Below, in pieces: positions 32,206 to 36,088 of a DNA stretch of 36,088 nt; position 1 is the stretch's first letter; each line of letters begins with the position of its first letter. The position numbers and the translations under genes were made by a program. Below the pieces are notes generated by a model. It made no database searches, was not told the DNA's origin, and was given only the letters and a program-made list of their open reading frames with translations. The DNA lies in the NCBI GenBank assembly GCA_947164995.1, contig CAMUYU010000013.1, forward strand, positions 1 through 36,088, written 5' to 3'. Source of the DNA: an uncultured Clostridia bacterium (GTDB lineage Bacteria > Bacillota > Clostridia > TANB77 > UBA1234).

Positions 32206-32943
32206 TTAGGCTCCTTCTATATTATCATCTTTCTTTTCTTCAATCATTTTTAAGTTTTCTTTTTTAGCAAGTTTCTTTTGCTTTTTCTTAATTCTAGATT
32301 CTTCTGCTTCATTCATTTGATTTTCAATTTCTTCGGTATTAATACTATCTCTTAGTTCAACAATACGATCCATTACTTGATTTGTAAGTTTTACCATATT
32401 TCTAAGATTAATCTTCTCGCCCTCTTTAGGGTAGTACTCTGATATATCCATTGGTTTATCAATAATAAATTTTATTCTTGTAAATGGTTTAAATGAGCCA
32501 ACCATTGCCATAGGTATTATTGGAACTTTTGCTTCCATAGCAATTAGTGCAATTCCTTTTTTAGGTTTAACACCATTCTTTAATCCAAATCGTGTTCCTT
32601 CTGGATATATTAAAAGCATATTGCCTTCATTTAGTCTTTTAACTGCTTCATTTATCGATTCATTATTATTACTTGTTGCTTCTCTTTTTACTGGAATTAA
32701 TCCCAGTCTTCTCATAAGCCATGCTTTAAATTTCGTAGAAAAAAGCTCTTCCTTTGCAATGGCGTAAACCATTCTTCTATTTTCACATACATATACTATT
32801 GGATCCATCCAATGAATATGGTTTGAACAAAGTATGTATGGACCAGTTTTTGGTAAGTTTTCTTTTCCTATCTCGTCTATTTTATAAAACAAATTGAAAT
32901 ACGCCATGAAACCAAGACGCACACACTCTCTTATTAATCCCAT
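32206..32943 (-). CDS. plsC: 1-acylglycerol-3-phosphate acyltransferase
   Basis: Adds the second acyl chain to lysophosphatidate, giving phosphatidate. The 245-aa protein has the acyltransferase box N-H-I-H-W-M-D (H42-x4-D47), the R-R-L-G-L-I-P-V-K-R segment and the glycerophosphate-binding Y-P-E-G-T-R-F (~113-119). After about residue 205 a Lys/Glu-rich tail of ~40 residues extends past the usual end. The start overlaps the cmk stop by one base (TAATG), so translation is coupled. With plsY and gpsA elsewhere in the window, it completes the route from dihydroxyacetone phosphate to phosphatidate. Confidence 0.94.
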   Translation of the reverse strand: MGLIRECVRLGFMAYFNLFYKIDEIGKENLPKTGPYILCSNHIHWMDPIVYVCENRRMVYAIAKEELFSTKFKAWLMRRLGLIPVKREATSNNNESINEAVKRLNEGNMLLIYPEGTRFGLKNGVKPKKGIALIAMEAKVPIIPMAMVGSFKPFTRIKFIIDKPMDISEYYPKEGEKINLRNMVKLTNQVMDRIVELRDSINTEEIENQMNEAEESRIKKKQKKLAKKENLKMIEEKKDDNIEGA

Positions 32944-33620
32944 TATTGCTCCTTACTTTCTATTAATTTATGCAAAGTCTCATATACTTCTTCAATTGAA
33001 AGATTAGTTGTGTCAACTACTATAGCACCTTCTGCAATCTTTAAAGCACCAACTTCTTTATGCATATCTGTGTAATCTCTTTTATTAATTGCTTCTAAAG
33101 TTTCCTCATAAGTTGTTTCAATACCTTTAGAAATATACTCTTTATATCTTCTATTTGCTCTTTCTTCAGGTGTAGCATCTAAATATATTTTTAACTCAGC
33201 ATTTGGAAATACTACTGTAGTAATATCCCTGCCTTCCATAACAACATTGTTTCCGACAGCCATTTTTCTTTGCAAGTCAACTAACTTCTCTCTAATTAGT
33301 GGTAAAGCTGAGTATGGAGATGAATATTCAGTTACTCTTGGAGTACGAATTTCTTTAGATACATCTTCGCCATCCAAAAATACTTTTTGAACAAGCTTTC
33401 CATCATCATCTGTAGAATTTTCAAATTCAATTTTAGTATTTTCAAACATTTCAATAATTTTATCTGTGTCTTCTAATTTGATGTCATTATTAAGCATTTT
33501 TAAAGTAATGCATCTATACATAGCTCCAGTATCAATGTAAGTAAAACCTAATCTTTCAGCAATTAATTTACTTACAGTTCCTTTACCAGTTCCGGCTGGT
33601 CCATCAATAGCAACTATCAT
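32943..33620 (-). CDS. cmk: cytidylate kinase
   Basis: Phosphorylates CMP and dCMP to the diphosphates. The start is the ATG at 33620, preceded by TAGGAGG; a frame 14 codons longer overlaps the upstream gene and is rejected. The 225-aa protein starts with the P-loop I-D-G-P-A-G-T-G-K-G-T (5-15), then Y-I-D-T-G-A-M-Y-R. The CMP-binding Y-S-S-P-Y-S-A-L-P-L-I-R-E and G-R-D-I-T-T-V-V-F-P-N-A follow, with a lid region R-R-Y-K-E. It lies 22 bp after the 475-aa gene and overlaps plsC, in a cmk-plsC order common in Firmicutes. Confidence 0.96.
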   Translation of the reverse strand: MIVAIDGPAGTGKGTVSKLIAERLGFTYIDTGAMYRCITLKMLNNDIKLEDTDKIIEMFENTKIEFENSTDDDGKLVQKVFLDGEDVSKEIRTPRVTEYSSPYSALPLIREKLVDLQRKMAVGNNVVMEGRDITTVVFPNAELKIYLDATPEERANRRYKEYISKGIETTYEETLEAINKRDYTDMHKEVGALKIAEGAIVVDTTNLSIEEVYETLHKLIESKEQ

Positions 33621-33642
33621 ATAAAACCTCCTAAGAATTTCT

Positions 33643-35070
33643 TTATGTATATGATATGTCATATGTTTTATCTTTATGTTCTTTTATAAAAGTAAAAGTT
33701 ACTTCATCATTTTCAATTGTTAATAAGTATTCTTGTTGATAAATAGTAATATATCCACCATTCTCAAGAATTGCAACATCTTCTGGATTATCTTCAAAAT
33801 AATATCCATCTGTTAAATATTTATTAATATCATCTATGTAAGTAAATAGGTGGATTCCATCGTTTTTGACTTCTACATAGCATCCTCCATAAAGAAATTC
33901 TCCCCAAATATGTTTAAAATCTCTTAAGTCATAAACGTTTATATATGGGTCAATGGTATTTTCATCATTAGTTTCTATCAAATAATTTTTATATATAGAC
34001 AATTTAGTTTTTAAAAATCTTTCAGGTTCTGGTAAATATGTGTAGAAAACGTTATCTCCTTGAATGAATCTTAACATATTAGTAGAATCTCGATTATTTT
34101 GATAAGAAAGAATAACATCATAATTATTAGAACTAGTAATATCATTATTTTCATATAATTTACCAAGATATATATAATGCATGTGTTCAGTTAAATTGTT
34201 TTTCCAACTATTTTCATCGAAATCTTTATATATATCACCAATTGAAGTATTATTCAAAATAAGATTATCAAAATCATCTTTAGATTTATTTGAAATCTGT
34301 CTCCAAATTAAATCGGCACTTGCAGAATCACCAATCATATCACCATCATTAATATTTATATAATAAATACCTTCTTTGAAAGAATCTTTCCACTTTATAG
34401 CAATTATATCGCCTTCAAGGTCATTCATAAGAATTAAATCTTCATTTTTATAGGCACCATGCCAATGATAGACTCCAATACCTTCTACATCTTTAAAAAA
34501 CAAATCATGTAATTCCATTTTTCTCATTAGAAATGTAGCATCTGTTGCAAGTTCAGAAACAAAATCTAGCGTTTCAGAGATATAAATATCACCATTTGCT
34601 GTTAATATAATTAGATGCCCGCCATACTTTCTATTGTCACCATTTAAAACATATATAGATTGTTTAATTTGTTCTTTAAATGGATTCTTATCGATTTCAT
34701 ATAATAAATTTATATTCATATCACAATTTTCAGATGACCAATAATAGAATTTAGAATTAGTTGTATCAATAGAAGCATTTGTATAATTAAAATTAATATC
34801 TTCGCTAAAAATATTCTTCTTATCAAAATCATCTTCAATAATTATATGATTAAGATGTAAATAATTTTGATTATTAGGACTATTTATATTTCTAATATCT
34901 AGCTCTTCTTTATATACTTCTTCTTCATACATTTCAATCGATTCGTTTTTACTATTAATTATATTATTATTCTCATGTCGAATTATAAGATTCTTTTTAT
35001 TGTGCATGATTATTATAGAGAGTAATACTATTATTATAATAATATTTATTATGAATATTATCTTTTTCAT
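33643..35070 (-). CDS. membrane-anchored protein, 475 aa, unknown
   Basis: A very Ile-rich N-terminal hydrophobic segment (~4-23) anchors a long polar domain rich in Asn, Asp and Tyr that is probably outside the membrane. No cysteines suggest a lipoprotein and no known motif is seen. Short strand-loop units recur (G-G-H-L-I-I-L-T-A-N-G-D-I-Y-I, G-D-I-I-A-I-K-W, N-G-G-Y-I-T-I-Y) and might form a beta-propeller or similar all-beta fold. AAGGAG precedes the ATG. It is 11 bp after the AI-2E-type gene and 22 bp before cmk, so it belongs to the same transcript. Family not recognised. Confidence 0.75.
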   Translation of the reverse strand: MKKIIFIINIIIIIVLLSIIIMHNKKNLIIRHENNNIINSKNESIEMYEEEVYKEELDIRNINSPNNQNYLHLNHIIIEDDFDKKNIFSEDINFNYTNASIDTTNSKFYYWSSENCDMNINLLYEIDKNPFKEQIKQSIYVLNGDNRKYGGHLIILTANGDIYISETLDFVSELATDATFLMRKMELHDLFFKDVEGIGVYHWHGAYKNEDLILMNDLEGDIIAIKWKDSFKEGIYYININDGDMIGDSASADLIWRQISNKSKDDFDNLILNNTSIGDIYKDFDENSWKNNLTEHMHYIYLGKLYENNDITSSNNYDVILSYQNNRDSTNMLRFIQGDNVFYTYLPEPERFLKTKLSIYKNYLIETNDENTIDPYINVYDLRDFKHIWGEFLYGGCYVEVKNDGIHLFTYIDDINKYLTDGYYFEDNPEDVAILENGGYITIYQQEYLLTIENDEVTFTFIKEHKDKTYDISYT

Positions 35071-35081
35071 TTGTATTCTCC

Positions 35082-35885
35082 TTATTCTTCCACTAAACTC
35101 TTAAATAAACCTTTCTTAATTTGTTCAGCATATACACAGCGAAGTACCATTAATGCAAATGGTCCTAGAATAAGTCCACTAAAGCCAACTATTTTAAATC
35201 CAGCATACATAGCAAGTAATGTAAACAATGGATGAACACCAAGTTGTTTTGAAACAAGTCTTGGTTCTATTAGTTGCCTAATTATAGTAAGAACTATGTA
35301 AATAATTATAAGACCTATTCCAAAACCAGTATTTCCAATAATAAAATTCCATATAGACCAAGGAATTAAAACTGTTCCAATTCCAAGTATTGGAAGAATA
35401 TCTATTATAGCAATTAAAATAGACAATCTTAAAACATTATTAAGTGGAAATCCTAATGCTCTTAATAGAGATAAGGTTATGAATAATTCGATTGCAGTTA
35501 TTACAATAATTTTGCTGTATACTTTTAAATAACTTCCCAAAGTACCAAATACTTCATTTTTAATCATTACAGCTTTTTTTACCCAGCTTTCAGGAAAATG
35601 AAAATCTATAATGTTAATAATATTTAACCTATCTTTTGTAAATACTATGAATGCAAGAATTGTAATAATTACATTAACAATCATTACTGGTACAGACATT
35701 ACAAGCTTAAGGGCACTTCCAACAACATTTTGTACATATGTACCGATATTACTTAGAACATTATTTAGTGAAGCTGACATGCTATCAATTACATCTTGGG
35801 ATACATATAGACTTAAGTCGTCAGTGATATTTAAAAAGCCATTTTGAATTGTTGCTGAAGCTTCACCAATTTTACTAGGAAGCAT
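35082..35885 (-). CDS. AI-2E-type (YtvI/PerM) permease, truncated at its N-terminus
   Basis: The visible 267 residues match the C-terminal two-thirds of AI-2E/PerM-family permeases. A membrane segment leads to F-T-K-D-R, then the region L-S-I-L-I-A-I-I-D-I-L-P-I-L-G-I-G-T-V. A late I-E-P-R-L-V-S-K-Q-L-G-V-H-P-L and G-L-I-L-G-P complete the pattern. Full-length members (~350-380 aa) have about 100 more residues with two membrane helices in front. The frame does continue upstream to about 35969, but its sequence is not membrane-like and composition changes, and no ribosome-binding site precedes the ATG at 35885. The gene is therefore broken near 35890. Confidence 0.85.
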   Translation of the reverse strand: MLPSKIGEASATIQNGFLNITDDLSLYVSQDVIDSMSASLNNVLSNIGTYVQNVVGSALKLVMSVPVMIVNVIITILAFIVFTKDRLNIINIIDFHFPESWVKKAVMIKNEVFGTLGSYLKVYSKIIVITAIELFITLSLLRALGFPLNNVLRLSILIAIIDILPILGIGTVLIPWSIWNFIIGNTGFGIGLIIIYIVLTIIRQLIEPRLVSKQLGVHPLFTLLAMYAGFKIVGFSGLILGPFALMVLRCVYAEQIKKGLFKSLVEE

Positions 35886-35889
35886 TTTT

Positions 35890-36088
35890 GAAAAACTTAA
35901 AACTTTATCAACAGCGAAAAAACCGGAAACGTCAAGAAAATCACTGCACTTTACGAATAATCCACCGTTTCAACCGCTCCTACTTCTAATACTTCTATTC
36001 CAAAGTATCCTATTGTATGGCGCGCACGCGCGCAGAAGACCGTCCCGGCGCTTTTTGACGACCGCGCTGTGGAAAAAAGCAACGAAAG
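35890..36088. other. GC-richer terminal segment, no gene assigned
   Basis: Right of the permease break the sequence becomes GC-rich, with CGCGCACGCGCGC near 36019-36031 and further GCG/CCG runs to the end. No frame of convincing length is present. It is unlike the rest of the window and probably derives from other DNA. Confidence 0.5.

Noticed and set aside
33621-33662. Longer N-terminus for cytidylate kinase
   Set aside because: It overlaps the end of the 475-aa gene; the ATG at 33620 has TAGGAGG and the family's usual N-terminus.

Overview
The window looks like a chromosomal contig from a low-GC, anaerobic Gram-positive bacterium, most likely an uncultured member of the Clostridia. Four things point there. 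Coding DNA is AT-rich, by eye about 30% GC. Ribosome-binding sites are strong AGGAGG types. The RNase P RNA has class A rather than Bacillus class B features. There is a TM1266-type [FeFe]-hydrogenase regulator and a Gram-positive UvrX/YolD-type Y-family polymerase pair. No rRNA, tRNA, CRISPR array or transposase gene was found.

Left end (1-2050): a patchwork. A GC-richer coding fragment of unknown family is fused in frame to a piece of an AgrB-like protein. This abuts a 5'-truncated MacB/FtsX-type ABC permease, followed by a convergent small membrane protein. Middle (2070-13990): mscL with a zinc-ribbon tail; a 1052-aa SF2 helicase with a GYD-repeat C-terminus; an unrecognised 138-aa protein; two tandem exported stalk-domain proteins; an SOS-type Y-family polymerase with a YolD-like partner; a 597-aa membrane-anchored protein; and a hydrogenase-regulator/membrane-protein pair.

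13993-15059 is about 1 kb without a credible gene. It is bounded by a 16-bp inverted repeat and contains several local and nested hairpins. It is either a candidate structured RNA or a non-autonomous element. 15060-18640 carries rluA-type and dicarboxylate-symporter genes interspersed with four small (79-87 aa) GC-richer genes, three of which look like a divergent paralogous set.

18600-36088 is mainly conserved housekeeping on the minus strand. A seven-gene run goes ftsK/spoIIIE, beta-CASP ribonuclease-like, anchored protein, YARHG protein, proS, plsY, gpsA, with rnpB next on its own consensus promoter. A second run goes AI-2E-type permease, anchored protein, cmk, plsC, ymdB. Between them lie an alpha-CTD-like small protein, a two-OB-fold SSB, rsmD and a coiled-coil protein. 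plsY, gpsA and plsC supply steps of phosphatidate synthesis. The AI-2E gene is cut off near 35890, where composition again becomes GC-rich, so both ends of the window look like junctions with unrelated DNA.
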